NCBI RefSeq assembly: GCF_046365375.1
Contig: NZ_JBKEIT010000001.1
Span: 186,001 to 250,000, forward strand
Source of the DNA: Butyricimonas muris
Lineage (GTDB): Bacteria > Bacteroidota > Bacteroidia > Bacteroidales > Marinifilaceae
DNA: 64,000 nt
Direction: 5' to 3'
Below, in pieces: positions 35,242 to 43,891 of this stretch. Numbering within the stretch: position 1 is the stretch's first letter; every line of letters starts with the position of its first letter. A program made the translations under genes and the position numbers. The notes below the pieces were generated by a model. The model saw only the letters and a program-made list of their open reading frames with translations, was not told the origin of the DNA and did no database searches.

Positions 35242-36477
35242 ATGAAAAGATTAATGTTATTATTTTGCTTGTTGGCGAGTTTTATTGCCTGTTCCGATGA
35301 TAAAGATAATCCGGAGGAACCCAAGATGCCTATTACTGATTTGCAACTGCCGACGGTAAATCCCGTTGTCGGGGACAATGTAACGATCGCGGGTAAGGGA
35401 TTCGCACAGGATTGCAAGATACAGGTAAAACCGGAAGGGGTTGCCGAGGCTATCGATGCCGCGATTGTCGAAGTTACCAATGCCGGAATAACCTTTAAGG
35501 CTCCGGCAGAAGTGACCGGTAAATGTAAAGTGATTTTGCTACAAGGCGGGAAATCATACGAGTTGGGTGATCTGACTTTTGAAGAAGCTCCCGAGGTCGA
35601 GGCAACCTTGTATGGCGTGTTTGCCGACGAGGAGTCTACTTCCGTGTGCCCGATCGACGTTACCACGCAAAGAAGAGGGAAAGCGTTGTTTATGTTAGAT
35701 AATAATGACATCTTGGGTATCGTTGCGGATAATCATGGTGTGGTATACTATACTGCTATAACGTTCGTGGATAACAAGAGTACCAATGAGTTACGTTATT
35801 ATGATATAAAAGCGGGTAAAGGCGGAAAGATCGACTGGGCAGAAGCCGGTCGTTGTTTCTCGATCAGTACGGATGGGGAAAAGTTGTACGCTTTGACATA
35901 TAATACAGATAGTTATGATATCTGCTTATATTCTGTTGATCGTGATGGAAGTGCCGAGCTCTTGAATACTTACTCCGATCAATTCGACTTATCTTACAAG
36001 CGTCTTTATTCAACGGGTGGCACATTCTTGTATGGAGAAGAATATATATTCGTCGGCTTACGCATTGATATGGGAGATGTTGTGTATCATGTGTCTATCA
36101 CTGGTGAGTTGGCTGATGATTATTATGATTATGTTGCAGCAGAGGATATGATGAAATCTTACCACTTCGTCAAGACGGATGAAAACCATTACGTGTTCAA
36201 GAATAATGAAGGTGAAGACGCTACAACCCAAGCTACCGTACATGAATTTGGTGAAGAATACGAGTGGTATGGTGATGACTACAATAATCCGGTTATTGCA
36301 ACTATTGATAATTATTTTGTCGATCAGGTGTACGACCCGACGACAGGCTTGATTTATGGTATATATGGAGAAGACGGTGAAGGAATTCTCCCGTTTGACC
36401 CGAAAACGAATAAAGTACTTGAGCCTTGGATGGGAAGTGGTTGCGTGGCATTAGTATATATCAAAGATGTCGAGTGA
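35242..36477 (+). CDS. IPT/TIG-domain lipoprotein
   Basis: A 411-residue lipoprotein (lipobox IAC near residue 17) followed by an Asp/Glu-rich linker. It has an IPT/TIG immunoglobulin-like domain (about 32-120: LPTVNPVVGDNVTIAGKGFA) and then a C-terminal region of about 290 residues with repeated beta segments that could be a propeller. TIG lipoproteins next to SusCD genes often bind the substrate at the cell surface. The gene ends just before a strong terminator, so it is probably the last gene of the 25.8-36.5 kb cluster. Confidence 0.8.
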   Translation: MKRLMLLFCLLASFIACSDDKDNPEEPKMPITDLQLPTVNPVVGDNVTIAGKGFAQDCKIQVKPEGVAEAIDAAIVEVTNAGITFKAPAEVTGKCKVILLQGGKSYELGDLTFEEAPEVEATLYGVFADEESTSVCPIDVTTQRRGKALFMLDNNDILGIVADNHGVVYYTAITFVDNKSTNELRYYDIKAGKGGKIDWAEAGRCFSISTDGEKLYALTYNTDSYDICLYSVDRDGSAELLNTYSDQFDLSYKRLYSTGGTFLYGEEYIFVGLRIDMGDVVYHVSITGELADDYYDYVAAEDMMKSYHFVKTDENHYVFKNNEGEDATTQATVHEFGEEYEWYGDDYNNPVIATIDNYFVDQVYDPTTGLIYGIYGEDGEGILPFDPKTNKVLEPWMGSGCVALVYIKDVE

Positions 36478-36533
36478 TAACAAAAAACGTGTATTGGAGT
36501 TGTGACATCGTTCATGACTAAGTTGTGTTGTAA

Positions 36534-36565
36534 AGATCGGGTTTGAATAGAACCCGGTCTTTTTT
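36534..36565 (+). terminator. intrinsic terminator of the third SusCD cluster
   Basis: AGATCGGGTT (36534-36543) pairs with AACCCGGTCT (36551-36560) around a 7-nt loop with one G-U pair, followed directly by TTTTTT. It is 57 bp after the lipoprotein stop. Confidence 0.88.
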
Positions 36566-36709
36566 CATACAATATCCATGTATTTCCCGTGATGTCGATA
36601 GAATCCGGTAGTCCTATTTTTGTCGGAGTGTTGATGAAGAGAACCCCATGAAATAACGGAGAGATACATTCACTTCTTCTTGCCGGGGAGATAAACGGAT
36701 GTCGGGTAG

Positions 36710-36740
36710 TTTGATCGTTTTGTGTTTTAGCTTATCTTTG
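36710..36740 (+). promoter_or_regulatory. Bacteroidetes-type promoter of the flavin reductase gene
   Basis: TTTG (36710-36713), 19 nt, TATCTTTG (36733-36740), a near-perfect primary promoter 17 bp upstream of the ATG at 36758. It probably also drives the following genes up to the HD hydrolase. Confidence 0.8.
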
Positions 36741-36757
36741 GCGATAAAATAACTGGA

Positions 36758-37333
36758 ATGAAACACAATTGGAAACCGGGAAACATGATTTATCCCTTGC
36801 CGGCGGTGCTGGTGACTTGCGGGAGCGAACCGGAGGAATACGCAGTCTTGACCGTGGCATGGACGGGAACGATATGTACCAACCCGCCGATGTGCTATAT
36901 CTCCGTGCGACCGGAACGAAATTCTTACCCGATCATCAAAAAGAACATGGAGTTCGTGATTAATCTCACGACGAAAGATATGGCGTATGCCACCGATTGG
37001 TGCGGGGTGCGTTCCGGCAGGGAGTACAATAAATTCGAGGAGATGAAACTCACGCCCGTGCCGGGAGAGGTCGTGAAGGCTCCTATCATAGAGGAATCGC
37101 CCGTGTCTATCGAGTGCCGGGTGAAAGAGATTGTGCCGCTGGGGTCACATCATATGTTTATCGCCGATGTCGTGAACGTGCAAGCGGATGACCGTTACTT
37201 GAGCGGGGAAACGGGCAAATTCGAGTTGGCGGACGCCGAACCTCTGGTGTATTTACACGGCGGATATTTTGAATTGGGCAAGAAAATCGGTAAATTTGGT
37301 TGGTCTGTGGAGAAGAAAAAGAGAAGACGATAG
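36758..37333 (+). CDS. flavin reductase family / FMN-binding split-barrel protein
   Basis: This 191-residue cytoplasmic protein of the flavoredoxin/flavin reductase-like family opens with YPLPAVLVTCG and WTGTICTNPPMCYISVRPER. These form the FMN-binding beta-barrel, followed by FVINLTTKDMA and a C-terminal basic tail (EKKKRRR). It would bind FMN and transfer electrons to an unknown acceptor. It is the first gene after a strong promoter, 38 bp ahead of the glycosylase-like gene. Confidence 0.88.
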   Translation: MKHNWKPGNMIYPLPAVLVTCGSEPEEYAVLTVAWTGTICTNPPMCYISVRPERNSYPIIKKNMEFVINLTTKDMAYATDWCGVRSGREYNKFEEMKLTPVPGEVVKAPIIEESPVSIECRVKEIVPLGSHHMFIADVVNVQADDRYLSGETGKFELADAEPLVYLHGGYFELGKKIGKFGWSVEKKKRRR

Positions 37334-37371
37334 TATAACTAAAGATTTGAAGTAAACGATATAATAGGAAT

Positions 37372-37953
37372 ATGAATGATCTGATAGAAAAGCATCCGTT
37401 GCAACCATTCCTGCCGGGTAATGCCCGGTTGCTCATGCTGGGGAGTTTTCCTCCGCCGCGGGCACGTTGGTCGATGGATTTTTACTACCCCAATTTGCAG
37501 AACGATATGTGGCGGCTTTACGGGGTATTATTCTTCGGGGATAAGGACTATTTTTTAGAGAAGGGAAAGAAAAGCTTTGACAAGGATCGGATTATCGCCT
37601 TCCTCAACGAGAAGGGAATAGCGTTATTCGATACCGCCATGGAGATCATCCGGCACAAGGGAAACGCATCCGATCAGTTTTTGGAAGTGGTTACCCCGGT
37701 CGATTTGAAACGGGTCTTGGTGCGGATTCCCGCGTGTCGCGCTATCGTGACCACGGGACAGAAGGCGACCGATACCCTGTTGGAACAAATCGATGCCGCG
37801 TCCCCCCGGGTAGGCGGGTATAGCGAGTTCGTGCACGAGGGACGCCCGATGCGGCTTTACCGTATGCCGTCGTCATCAAGGGCTTATCCGAAACCGTTGG
37901 AGGAAAAAGCGGCTGATTACCGCGTAATGTTTCATGATTTAGATATGTTGTAG
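37372..37953 (+). CDS. uracil-DNA glycosylase family protein
   Basis: This 193-residue protein has the N-terminal motif LLMLGSFPPPRARWSMDFYY, the water-activating/phosphate loop position of the mismatch-type uracil-DNA glycosylases. It also has VTTGQKATDTL in the middle and a C-terminal PSSSRAYPKPLEEK, equivalent to the minor-groove SP[S/G] loop. It should excise uracil or related damage from DNA. The gene lies 4 bp upstream of the nicotinamidase gene. Confidence 0.75.
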   Translation: MNDLIEKHPLQPFLPGNARLLMLGSFPPPRARWSMDFYYPNLQNDMWRLYGVLFFGDKDYFLEKGKKSFDKDRIIAFLNEKGIALFDTAMEIIRHKGNASDQFLEVVTPVDLKRVLVRIPACRAIVTTGQKATDTLLEQIDAASPRVGGYSEFVHEGRPMRLYRMPSSSRAYPKPLEEKAADYRVMFHDLDML

Positions 37954-37957
37954 GGAT

Positions 37958-38746
37958 ATGAAGACACTGTTGTTTATCGTGGATATGCAGAACGACTTTT
38001 GTTCGCCCCGCGGTTCTCTATATGTACCGGGAGCGGAAAAAGACGCCGAGCGGTTGGGGAGATTGATAGATCGGAAGAAGGAAGAGATAGACAAAATTAT
38101 CCTTACGCTCGATCAACATCACGTGATGGACATCGCGCATCCTTTCTATTGGCGGAATGCCAAGGGCGAAAACCCGAAACCATTCACCGCCATATCTTGG
38201 TGGGAAGTCGTGTCCGGGGAGTGGATACCGTTCGGCGACAAGGCGGAAGTCGTTGAGTACCTGCGTCAACTCAAGGAGACGGGGGAGTATCAGCACGTGA
38301 TCTGGCCGGAGCACTGTATCAAGGGAAGCGAGGGGGCTGCCGTGATTCCGGCTTTGTTCGATGCCGTCATCCGCTGGGCGCGTCAGGGGCGTTATTACGG
38401 GATTGTCGAGAAAGGACTACATCCCGGCACGGAGTTTTTCGGGGCTTTCCGGGCAAACGTGCCTATCGCTTCGGCTCCCGAAACAGCCTTTAACGTGAAG
38501 TTGAAAGAAGAGTTTGAACAATACGATACGATATGGTTGGCGGGAGAGGCTAAAACCCATTGCGTGGCAAACACGTTAAAACAGTTATTCGACTTCCCGG
38601 AGATTGTCCGCAAGCTCGTGATCATCGAGGATTGCATGAGCGATATACCGGGATGCGAGAGATTGTCCGTACCTATCTACGGCAAGGCGGCACGCCTCGG
38701 GGCGCGTTTCGTCAAATCCGATTCAATATTGTTGGATAAAGACTAA
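37958..38746 (+). CDS. pncA: nicotinamidase / isochorismatase-family hydrolase
   Basis: This 262-residue cysteine hydrolase has Asp9 of VDMQNDF and a Lys/Cys pair (the Cys in GEAKTHCVANTLKQL) as the expected triad. Asp52 and His54 (LDQHH) fit the metal site of PncA. It converts nicotinamide to nicotinate. The next gene, 1 bp away, is nicotinate phosphoribosyltransferase, so the two form a Preiss-Handler NAD salvage pair, which supports the nicotinamidase assignment. It is somewhat longer than E. coli PncA (about 213 residues). Confidence 0.87.
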   Translation: MKTLLFIVDMQNDFCSPRGSLYVPGAEKDAERLGRLIDRKKEEIDKIILTLDQHHVMDIAHPFYWRNAKGENPKPFTAISWWEVVSGEWIPFGDKAEVVEYLRQLKETGEYQHVIWPEHCIKGSEGAAVIPALFDAVIRWARQGRYYGIVEKGLHPGTEFFGAFRANVPIASAPETAFNVKLKEEFEQYDTIWLAGEAKTHCVANTLKQLFDFPEIVRKLVIIEDCMSDIPGCERLSVPIYGKAARLGARFVKSDSILLDKD

Positions 38747-38747
38747 G

Positions 38748-39908
38748 ATGATAATACATGATTTTTTAGATAACGACCTCTACAAGTTCACGACGATGAA
38801 CGCTATCCAGAAAAAGTTTCCGGATGCCGAGGTTGTCTATCGCTTCGTGAACAGGGGAAACACTCTCTTTCCCCCCGGTTTTGCCGAGGCGGTAAGGAAG
38901 GAAGTGGACGAGATGGCAGCCTTGGTGCTATCGCCCGAGAATGAACGCTTTTTGCGTGCTCGGTGTTATTACTTCGACTCTGTTTTCTTTGACTTGTTAA
39001 AGGGATTCCGTTTCAATCCCGACGAGGTCAAGGTGAGTCAAGCGGGAGGCCGATTGGACGTCGAGGTGCGGGGATTATGGTACCGGACGGTATTGTGGGA
39101 AGTGCCTTTGCTGGCAATTATTTCGGAATTGTATTTCCGGATGACGGGGCAGGAGGCATGCGACACGGAAGAAAGGGCTATGGCCAAGGCGAAGGCTTTC
39201 GCGGAAATGCACGCGGAGATTTCCGAGTTCGGCACTCGTCGCCGCTTCTCGTTCGAGGTGCAGGATCGGGTGATCGGCATATTGCGGGAAAACATGAAGG
39301 GATTGCTCAACGGCACGAGTAACGTTTACTTTGCCATGAAATATAATCTCACGCCCATGGGGACGCATCCTCACGAGTGGTTCATGTATCACGGCGCGCA
39401 TTTCGGCTATCGCTCGGCAAATGCCATGGCGCTGGCAAACTGGGTGGACGTCTACGACGGTTATCTGGGGATAGCCTTGTCGGATACCTATACTTCGGAT
39501 AATTTCTTCAGTAGTTTTGACACGAAGTATGCCAAGCTCTTTGACGGCTTGCGGTGGGATAGCGGCGATCCTTTCGAGTTCACGGAGAAAGCCTTGCGTC
39601 ATTACCGTCGGCATCGGGTTGACCCGGCGAGCAAGACGATCGTGTACAGCGATGCTCTTGACCTCGACGGGGTAAAGAGAATCAAAGAGTACGTTGCCGG
39701 GCGCCTGCACGATGTTTACGGTATCGGCACGTATATCACGAACGACGTCGGCGTGACACCGCTAAACATCGTGATTAAACTTTTCGAGTGCCGTCCCAAG
39801 GGAAGTGATATATTTCTCCCTACTGTCAAATTGTCTGACGTGGCGGGCAAGCATACGGGTGAGCCCGAAGAAATTGATTTATGTTTGAGAATGTTGAGAA
39901 TAAAATAA
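38748..39908 (+). CDS. pncB: nicotinate phosphoribosyltransferase
   Basis: This 386-residue protein opens with DNDLYKFTTMNAIQKKFPDA, the family N-terminus. It has the active-site loop TPMGTHPHEWFMYHG with the phosphorylatable His, and the phosphate-binding segment around FDGLRWDSGDP. It forms nicotinate mononucleotide from nicotinate and PRPP using ATP. It is coupled to pncA (1-bp gap) and followed after 7 bp by an HD hydrolase. Confidence 0.93.
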   Translation: MIIHDFLDNDLYKFTTMNAIQKKFPDAEVVYRFVNRGNTLFPPGFAEAVRKEVDEMAALVLSPENERFLRARCYYFDSVFFDLLKGFRFNPDEVKVSQAGGRLDVEVRGLWYRTVLWEVPLLAIISELYFRMTGQEACDTEERAMAKAKAFAEMHAEISEFGTRRRFSFEVQDRVIGILRENMKGLLNGTSNVYFAMKYNLTPMGTHPHEWFMYHGAHFGYRSANAMALANWVDVYDGYLGIALSDTYTSDNFFSSFDTKYAKLFDGLRWDSGDPFEFTEKALRHYRRHRVDPASKTIVYSDALDLDGVKRIKEYVAGRLHDVYGIGTYITNDVGVTPLNIVIKLFECRPKGSDIFLPTVKLSDVAGKHTGEPEEIDLCLRMLRIK

Positions 39909-39915
39909 AGAAAAG

Positions 39916-40578
39916 ATGTTAGTTACATACGAGGATATCCGAAACGACGAGAGTATAAAAACGTATATTAACGAGGCGGATAAGGTGCTGCTTGCTTTGG
40001 GGTACACGGAACACTCGTTCCCCCACGTGGTAAAAACGGCGAAGATGGCAGAAATGATTCTGTTGACGTTGAATTACCCGAAACGCACGGCGGAGTTGGC
40101 CAAGATCGCGGGATACATGCACGATATCGGGAATATCGTCAACCGTATCGACCACGCTCAAAGCGGAGCCGTCATGGCGTTCCGCCTGCTCGACCGCATG
40201 GGAATGGACCCGGATGAGATAGCCCAAGTCATCAGTGCTATCGGCAACCATGACGAGGGGACAGCCGCGGCTGTCAACCCGATCGCCGCTGCCTTGATTC
40301 TCGCGGATAAAACCGATGTACGTCGTTCCCGCGTACGCAATCAAGATTTCTCTAACTTTGACATACATGACCGTGTAAACTATGCTGTCGAAGAATCCCG
40401 TATCTACTTCAACGAGGACAACACGGCTATTATTCTTGACTTGAAAATCGACACGTCAATCTCCGCTGTCATGGATTACTTTGAAATTTTCCTCGGTCGT
40501 ATGCTTCTGAGCCGCAAAGCTGCCGAGTACTTGGATATTCATTTCGAACTGATCGTCAACGGACAAAGACTGCTGTAA
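39916..40578 (+). CDS. HD-domain phosphohydrolase
   Basis: This 220-residue cytoplasmic protein has His37, His69-Asp70 (GYMHDIGN), His112 (GNHDEG) and Asp131 (LADKTD), all metal ligands of the HD superfamily. The fold occupies residues about 25-160. A C-terminal segment of about 60 residues (DLKIDTSISAVMDYFEIF) is of unknown function. The operon with pncAB suggests a nucleotide or NAD-related phosphoester as substrate, but that is inference. The stop is immediately followed by a composite repeat. Confidence 0.85.
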   Translation: MLVTYEDIRNDESIKTYINEADKVLLALGYTEHSFPHVVKTAKMAEMILLTLNYPKRTAELAKIAGYMHDIGNIVNRIDHAQSGAVMAFRLLDRMGMDPDEIAQVISAIGNHDEGTAAAVNPIAAALILADKTDVRRSRVRNQDFSNFDIHDRVNYAVEESRIYFNEDNTAIILDLKIDTSISAVMDYFEIFLGRMLLSRKAAEYLDIHFELIVNGQRLL

Positions 40579-40580
40579 CA

Positions 40581-40780
40581 ATTGAAAGTTGAAAATTGAA
40601 AATTGAAAATGAACTCCTCCGTCTGCTTCGCAGCCACCTCCTCTATAAACAGAGGAGGAGCTGGTGACTTTTACCAAAGATAGTGAGTAATCCAGCTCAC
40701 CCTCTGTTTATAGAGGGAGTACCCCGAAGGGGGGAGGGAGTTCTTTTCATTTTCAATTTTCAACTTTCAATTTTCAATTA
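40581..40780. repeat. composite repeat with TTGAAAA heptamer arms and hairpin core
   Basis: Four heptamers (TTGAAAG, then TTGAAAA) at 40581-40610 are mirrored by inverted copies (TTTTCAA, CTTTCAA) at 40747-40780. The core (40611-40746) contains CCTCCTCTATAAACAGAGG, its inverted counterpart CCTCTGTTTATAGAGG, and CCCCGAAGGGG. The right arm overlaps the end of exoA and supplies its last codons and stop. Confidence 0.85.
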
Positions 40781-41534
40781 TCAAAACATTTGGGCAATGG
40801 TCTGAATGATAGACTTCCGGTTCGATATACGCGTCTTTCAGGCGGGGTTTCAAGTTTTCGGTTGCCATGCAGTAGTCGATGCGCCAGCCTTTGTTGTTGG
40901 CTCTGGCGTTGAAGCGATAGCTCCACCACGTGTATTTTTCTGCCTCTTCCGGGTGGAAGTAACGGAAGGTATCTATAAAGCCGGAGTCGATAAACCCACC
41001 AATCCATTCCCGTTCCTCGGGCAGGAAACCGCTGTTCTTGGCGTTGCGTACCGGATCGTGAATATCTATCGGGCGGTGACAAATATTATAGTCCCCGCAA
41101 AGGATCAGGTTCGGGCGGGTTTTCTTCAGTTCTTCCACGTAATTCTGGAAGTCTTCCAACCATTTCATCTTGAATGCCTGCCGTTCATCTCCTGTCGTTC
41201 CGGAAGGATGATATACACTTACGATAGACAAGTCGCCGTAGTCGGCACGAATGAAACGTCCCTCGTCGTCGTACGCGGGGAGCCCCATCCCGTATTCCAC
41301 GTGATCCGGCTCCGTTTTCGAGAGTATCGCTACCCCGCTATATCCTTTTTTCTTGGCTGAAAAGAAGTAAGAACGGTAGCCTAAAGCCTCGAATTCCAGT
41401 GTCGGTATCTGGTCCGGTTGTGCTTTTGTTTCTTGCAGGCATACGACATCAGGCTGTTCGTCTTCCAACCATTTCGTGAAATCTTTCGATAAGGCAGCCC
41501 GTAGGCCATTGACATTATAAGTAACTATTTTCAT
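40767..41534 (-). CDS. exoA: exodeoxyribonuclease III (AP endonuclease)
   Basis: This 255-residue enzyme of the ExoIII family contains MKIVTYNVNGLRA, LQETKAQ (catalytic Glu), YHPSG, CGDYNICH (Asp/Asn) and YHSDHCPN (Asp-His), so all catalytic residues are present. It cleaves abasic sites and 3' blocks in base-excision repair. The ATG at 41534 is chosen; the frame stays open to 41630, but that stretch is made of repeat units. The final residues LIIEN and the stop are encoded by the arm of the repeat at 40747-40780. Confidence 0.95.
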   Translation of the reverse strand: MKIVTYNVNGLRAALSKDFTKWLEDEQPDVVCLQETKAQPDQIPTLEFEALGYRSYFFSAKKKGYSGVAILSKTEPDHVEYGMGLPAYDDEGRFIRADYGDLSIVSVYHPSGTTGDERQAFKMKWLEDFQNYVEELKKTRPNLILCGDYNICHRPIDIHDPVRNAKNSGFLPEEREWIGGFIDSGFIDTFRYFHPEEAEKYTWWSYRFNARANNKGWRIDYCMATENLKPRLKDAYIEPEVYHSDHCPNVLIIEN

Positions 41535-41558
41535 GGTTCGTTTTTTTGCATTATGCCT

Positions 41559-41566
41559 CAAACTTA
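41559..41566 (-). promoter_or_regulatory. -7 element of exoA
   Basis: On the minus strand TAAGTTTG matches TAnnTTTG, 24 bp upstream of the exoA ATG. It fits a short leader. No convincing TTTG at -33 is seen. Confidence 0.45.
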
Positions 41567-41594
41567 CAAAAAAAGTTTTACTAATGTCGAGCCG

Positions 41595-41770
41595 AAGGTT
41601 CTTAAGGTTCATAAAGTTTATAAAGTTCATAAGGTTTATAAGGTTCTTAGACCCCTGCGGGGCGCTTTGTCTACGGCAGCTCTAGCTGCCGTTAAACACA
41701 GTCCGAAGGACACCCGTCACTTTATAAACTTTATAAACTTTATGAACTTTATAAACCTTATAAACTTTAC
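41595..41770. repeat. composite repeat A: 9-nt unit arms around a triple-hairpin core
   Basis: The left arm (41595-41649) is a run of 9-nt units such as GTTTATAAG and GTTCATAAA. The right arm (41721-41770) is the same units in inverted orientation. The core (about 41646-41720) holds CCCCTGCGGGG, CGGCAGCTCTAGCTGCCG and GTCCGAAGGAC in that order. It fills most of the gap between gpmA and exoA. Confidence 0.9.
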
Positions 41771-41787
41771 TGCTTTGCCCCGGTGGC

Positions 41788-42477
41788 TTATTTCAAATAA
41801 TACCGTTTCTTCGGGCGCAATTGTGCATCTAATTCATATACCTGCGGTACTCCTGTCGGGATTTCCAAACCGACAATATCTTCGTCACTGATCCCGTCCA
41901 AGTATTTAATCAATGCCCGCAGGCTATTGCCGTGTGCCACGACCAGCACCGTGTTTCCCGAGATCAGGCAGGGTGCGATATAATCCTGCCAGAAAGGAAT
42001 GACCCTCGTGATCGTCAGTGCCAGCGACTCGCCCAAGGGAAGCACGGCGGGGTCCACGTTCTTGTACTTGTCCTCGTAGACGGCTCCGCGAGGATCGTCA
42101 GGCTCCAGTAAAGGAGGTGTAACATCAAAACTCCTTCGCCAGATATGTACCTGCTCTTCCCCGTACTTCTTTGCCGTTTCCGCTTTGTTCAATCCCTGTA
42201 ATGCCCCGTAATGCCGCTCGTTCAAACGCCAGTTATGAATTTCCGGTACCCACATCCGGTCTGCCGATTCTTCCAGTAAATGCAACGTGCGGATAGCCCG
42301 TTTCAGCACGGAAGAAAAAGCTACATCAAATAACAAATCGTGTTTCCGAATTAACTCACCGGCACGGCGAGCTTCCTGTTCCCCCTTTTCACTCAAATCG
42401 ACATCCGTCCATCCGGTGAACCTGTTTTCCTTGTTCCAGACACTCTCCCCGTGCCGGACTAATATTAATTTACACAT
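41788..42477 (-). CDS. gpmA: 2,3-bisphosphoglycerate-dependent phosphoglycerate mutase
   Basis: This 229-residue histidine phosphatase-superfamily enzyme has LVRHGESVWN with the phosphorylatable His9, RFTGWTDVDLSEKG, LNERHYGALQGLNK, and VVAHGNSLRAL with the second His. These are typical of cofactor-dependent GpmA. It interconverts 3- and 2-phosphoglycerate in glycolysis. It is bracketed on both sides by nearly identical composite repeats (A and B). Confidence 0.96.
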   Translation of the reverse strand: MCKLILVRHGESVWNKENRFTGWTDVDLSEKGEQEARRAGELIRKHDLLFDVAFSSVLKRAIRTLHLLEESADRMWVPEIHNWRLNERHYGALQGLNKAETAKKYGEEQVHIWRRSFDVTPPLLEPDDPRGAVYEDKYKNVDPAVLPLGESLALTITRVIPFWQDYIAPCLISGNTVLVVAHGNSLRALIKYLDGISDEDIVGLEIPTGVPQVYELDAQLRPKKRYYLK

Positions 42478-42513
42478 AATACCTTGTTTAATTATAGGGG
42501 GTATACGTGTAAG

Positions 42514-42666
42514 GGTTTATAAAGTTTATAAGGTTCATAAAGTTTATAAAGTTCTTAGACCCCTGCGGGGCGCTTTGTCCACGGCAGCTTGAGCTGCCGT
42601 TAAACACAGTCCGAAGGACACCCGTCACTTTATAAACTTTATGAACTTTATAAACTTTACAAACCT
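42514..42666. repeat. composite repeat B: near-copy of element A
   Basis: Left arm of 9-nt units (42514-42553), core (about 42553-42627) and inverted right arm (42628-42666). By eye the core differs from that of element A at only three positions over about 75 bp, two of them in the loop of the CGGCAGCT hairpin. The number and order of the arm units differ. The right arm runs 2 bp into the end of pldA. Confidence 0.9.
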
Positions 42667-43561
42667 AATAGTAATTGCGTAAAGCCGGTTTGATGCAGAT
42701 CCCGAATCTCACCATGGACACGTAGCGGTCGTATTCCAGCAAGTTCTCCGCGTAACCGTTGTAATACTGTATAAACAAATATTCGTTTGCTTTCAAGCTG
42801 GGTTTGAAGTTTATCTCCAACGTGGTATTCATGTTGATAAACTGTCGGCGGGGATTGATGATGGCAGAGCACCACAGTCGTTCGTTAGCACTTTGGTAGT
42901 TGAAAGCGACAAAGCCGTACCCTTTGTATTTCAGTAAATCCGGGTTTCCTTCTTTGTCCACCCAGCCGCCCCATACTTTCATCTGCACGGAGAAGCGGTA
43001 ATCGATAAACCACGAGCCGGACAACGAGATATAGTTCCAACTCCGGGAAGCCAGAGAATCACGCCCGTTTGACTCGTGCTCGAATGAAAGTACCGCCATT
43101 CCCATCAATTGATCGCGATAGATCAATGCTTTGCTCAGGCTTATTCCCGGGTTGAAATTATTATCCAGAAAAGGGCTCGATTTGGCGTAAATATCCCAGA
43201 AAGACTTTTGCGTGTAGGTCAGGTACAGGAAGGTTTTGAACGGGAGAATACTTTTTGTCAGGCGTTGGCGTATACTGATCTGGAATTTGGCATCCGCCGT
43301 GTGCTTGTCGATCTTGTGGTTGGTAGGAATGCCCGAGACGAAGTAATTATCCCGGAATATGCCGAAACTGGGGGTGTTGTCGAACAACTCCAACGCGCTC
43401 TTCTCGCTGACAACTACCGTACCCCCGGTTTTATTCTTGGCAATTTCCTCCCGTTCCCGCAATATCTTTTTTTCCTCGTCCGTTTGCGCTTGCAGCACTG
43501 CCGGGCAAAGCAAGCAAAAGAAGAAGACCGGAACAATAATACGCCGCCGCCTTTTCATCAT
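42665..43561 (-). CDS. pldA: outer-membrane phospholipase A
   Basis: This 298-residue protein has a signal peptide ending near residue 26 (LQAQ). The OMPLA signature segments are visible: YTQKSFWDIY, then FEHESNGRDSLASRSWNYI with the catalytic His and Ser, then a series of amphipathic strands ending in an aromatic residue (NYY). It hydrolyses phospholipids in the outer leaflet, usually as a calcium-dependent dimer. It starts 1 bp after the GlsB-like stop, so the two are co-transcribed. Confidence 0.9.
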   Translation of the reverse strand: MMKRRRRIIVPVFFFCLLCPAVLQAQTDEEKKILREREEIAKNKTGGTVVVSEKSALELFDNTPSFGIFRDNYFVSGIPTNHKIDKHTADAKFQISIRQRLTKSILPFKTFLYLTYTQKSFWDIYAKSSPFLDNNFNPGISLSKALIYRDQLMGMAVLSFEHESNGRDSLASRSWNYISLSGSWFIDYRFSVQMKVWGGWVDKEGNPDLLKYKGYGFVAFNYQSANERLWCSAIINPRRQFINMNTTLEINFKPSLKANEYLFIQYYNGYAENLLEYDRYVSMVRFGICIKPALRNYY

Positions 43562-43562
43562 C

Positions 43563-43811
43563 TCATGCTTTTTTATTGCTGAATAATGACACGATAGCCA
43601 GCAACACGATAGCTCCCACGGTTGCCGTTATCAGGCTTCCGATGACACCCGTCGTCCAAATGCCCATTACCCCGAAGAGCCAGCCGCCCAACACTCCGCC
43701 GATAATCCCCACGATCAGGTTTAAAAACAATCCCAGTCCACCTCCGCGGACTATTTTCCCGGCGATAAATCCCGCCGCGATACCGATTAAAATATACCAA
43801 ATAAACATCAT
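43563..43811 (-). CDS. GlsB/YeaQ/YmgE-family small membrane protein
   Basis: An 82-residue protein with three hydrophobic Gly-rich helices. The family pattern is visible in IAAGFIAGKIVRGGGLGLFLNL and IIGGVLGGWLFG. It is a stress-associated inner-membrane protein of unknown mechanism. The upstream region (43892-43950) contains several TGACA/TGTCA half-sites. It is followed directly by pldA, which may link it to envelope stress. Confidence 0.88.
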   Translation of the reverse strand: MMFIWYILIGIAAGFIAGKIVRGGGLGLFLNLIVGIIGGVLGGWLFGVMGIWTTGVIGSLITATVGAIVLLAIVSLFSNKKA

Positions 43812-43891
43812 AACTTATAAGATTTAGATTCATTTGTATATTTAAACTTAAACAGCCATGAAAAAGTTCCAATTTCTGGACATTTTATTCA

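Noticed and set aside
40581..40780. CRISPR array
   Set aside because: The units are 7 nt and contiguous with no unique spacers, and no cas genes are present. The same holds for the 9- and 11-nt arrays.
41535..41630. N-terminal extension of exoA
   Set aside because: The extension is encoded partly by repeat units (NFINFMNLKNL). Family members start at MKIVTYNVNG, and a -7 element lies inside the extension.
41553..41891. plus-strand open frame across a composite repeat
   Set aside because: Its product is a translation of the 9-nt units (KVYKVHKV-type) and the hairpin core. It overlaps gpmA on the other strand.
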